Assembly (NCBI RefSeq): GCF_001039355.2
Contig: NW_019775902.1
Coordinates: 130,531-194,530, forward strand
DNA: 64,000 nucleotides
Source: Lingula anatina
Lineage: Eukaryota; Brachiopoda; Lingulata; Lingulida; Lingulidae
Direction of reading: 5' to 3'
The notes under the pieces were generated by a model. The model did no database searches. It saw only the letters and a program-made list of their open reading frames with translations, and was not told where the DNA came from. Of the stretch, positions 62,194-64,000 are shown piece after piece (the first letter of the stretch is position 1; the number at the start of each line of letters is the position of its first letter). The translations under genes and the position numbers were made by a program.

Positions 62194-64000
62194 CTGGAAG
62201 GAAGGATGGAATAAGGATTATAGAGAGGATGAATTAGAGACTGAGTAGTGTAAAGTGAGTAGTAGTTAGAGAAGTTCATGTCGTTGTGGGGCAACCCTGA
62301 AACCCATACCTGAAACACATGGAGGGTAAAAATGACCATAAGTTTAAACTGACCAACATTTCAATTTTTAAGTTTTGTTAATAACATTGAATACTAATAA
62401 GCTTTTCATTCTATTTTTGAATGAATTTTGGAAGAAGGCTCATGGCTCACTTAAGCAGATCAGGGACAGTGTACTTAATATTTTCGGGGGGAATGGCATT
62501 TGGTTCCTGCTGAAAGGTGCTGCCTCTAGATGGACCAAGGGCAATTTAACTACTTGCACAAAATATACGCTGCTCACTGCTATAACTTTATTTGTGTGCA
62601 ATTAAGAGACTACAGGATTTTTATTAGTTTTCAGTTAAAATGAAAAAAAAAAAACGAATATTTGTTAGTGTTATGTTTTTTTTTTAACTACAGTTAAGAT
62701 CCAAAACCAACTGATTATTATATCCAATAAAAACAGAGGGTGGCATCCAGCATTTAAGAACAAACAAGGTAAACTTGAATGAGTTATTTCATTATTAACT
62801 TTTTTTTAAAATTTTGCAGACTTAAGCAGCAAATGACTTGTAGCAATCACAAAAAATTAATTTCGTCACCTTTGTTCAACAGGTAATGCCATCCCAAAGT
62901 GACAGAAATGGATGGCTTTGCGGTTTTCTCTACTGCAGGTGGCACTAGTAACCAAGACAGCATTACACTGAACAAGTAACAATCTAATAGGTGGCAACAT
63001 CTGGTGATGGCACAGGTTAAACAGTGAACTAAAAAGCCACAACCAAGATGGACTGAAGATGACGCTAGTGTTTGACAAGTAAGGTTTCAGGGTAACACAA
63101 AACAATGATAAAGCATGGAGTTGCAGAGCGAAGATATGAAAGAGAGACAGAGAGAAAGAATAACATGAAGTAAAACATATAAAATATTAATTATAGAATC
63201 ATTTATATACAAATTGACTGCAACATTTGCCACGAGAATAAAAAATGATAACAAATAAAATACTTTAAGTCATATGGTAAATATTTAATAAATAACAACA
63301 TTGGATCAATGAACAACGTAAAAAAAGTAGCACATTGTTATAGCAGCACCTACTTGAACAGAATATCATAAATATTTGATGCAAAGAAATAGTCTTTTTT
63401 TCAAATTATCTGCTACAAAATAACCTTGGCATTTACAACCGAGAAAGATAAATGTCAGACTGTCCTGCTGACTTCAGACAGCAGCATGTTCCAGACAAGC
63501 TGATAATATTTGATCAAAATACAAAACTGCCAACAGCCATGTAGCAGATAACTTCCAGCAGTCAAATGTTGTTTATCTTATGGCCAACAGAGAGCAGCAA
63601 AAAAAGAAATAATCTTTTTTTTGAACGTTCTTCCCCATCCCTCAAAGATAACCTCCAAGTAGTTCTGACATATTTCAAACAAGTCAAAGTATTATCCTTT
63701 CATTTTTTAAAAAATCATATTCCCTTATCTTAAATGTGATGGCTTCTACAAAGTGTTTTGTTAGCCCTTTGTTAAAGTGCCTACACAGCTAATTTAGTCT
63801 CGTGGATATATGTGTATAATATTCACAAAGTTTAAAATGTACCTTTGAAGTTGGTTCAGTTTTTATTTAGTTAATTTTTTCTTACTTAAAGCAATTCTTG
63901 ACTATTTTTTTCTGATAAGAATGGAGTAATGCATTTTCACAGTGGATGAAGACGCATTCAAAACGGGATTTGTTAAGAGAAGAACAACCTCAGGAAGTCC
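62194..64000 (-). other. PCBP intron running off the window
   Basis: No KH2 exon is recognisable before the right edge. Low-complexity A/T runs only. The upstream exon should encode the end of KH2 and lie beyond 64000. Confidence 0.6.

Noticed and set aside
62375-62605. Frame that might have been a KH2 exon upstream of the PCBP linker
   Set aside because: It is on the plus strand and lacks the I-G-X-G-G-X-X-I core; no KH2 match is visible before the edge.

Overview
This is eukaryotic nuclear DNA: multi-exon genes with consensus splice sites, TATA boxes, AATAAA signals, many microsatellites and many small inverted-repeat transposons. Two clear bilaterian orthologues (ZNF830/CCDC16 and a poly(rC)-binding protein), a tandem family of somatomedin-B-like receptor ectodomains and chitin-binding plus LamG secreted proteins best fit an invertebrate deuterostome. 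I favour amphioxus (Branchiostoma); this is an inference from gene content, not a database result.

Region 1 (1-27 kb, + strand) is a young tandem array of one gene family: a last exon whose gene begins left of the window (unit 0), a complete three-exon gene (unit A, 3461-7200), a deletion-truncated copy (unit B, 9782-10024), and two more complete genes (unit C, 14253-16992; unit D, 21409-26613). The protein of about 645 residues has a signal peptide, a Ser/Thr-rich N-glycosylated stalk, an SMB-like Cys cluster and Cys motifs like those of invertebrate Methuselah/adhesion-type GPCR ectodomains, but no seven-helix region is visible. Each copy has the same TATA box 70-80 bp before the ATG. Comparing copies exposes mobile-element insertions with matching empty sites, a relic of an older 5'-end duplication, and a mosaic exon in unit D.

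Region 2 (27.3-38.2 kb) is a large inverted duplication. Two seven-coding-exon genes point away from each other around a spacer of about 3.6 kb. They encode almost identical secreted 392-residue proteins with a signal peptide, a peritrophin-A chitin-binding domain and a LamG/pentraxin-like domain. Each has its own TATA box and 5' untranslated exon.

Region 3 (39.2-43.6 kb, +) is ZNF830, a zinc-finger protein of splicing complexes, in nine exons. Its first intron is an AT-AC (U12-type) intron and its fifth a GC-AG intron. Region 4 (43.6-64 kb, -) is the 3' two thirds of a PCBP-family gene: linker exons, the third KH domain and a C-terminal exon ending in the PCBP4-like ERxKFxPY tail, with a roughly 4 kb AU-rich 3'UTR; KH1 and KH2 lie beyond the right edge. 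ZNF830 and PCBP converge tail to tail with poly(A) signals about 25 bp apart. Coding assignments rest on reading splice sites and phase by eye; no search was run.
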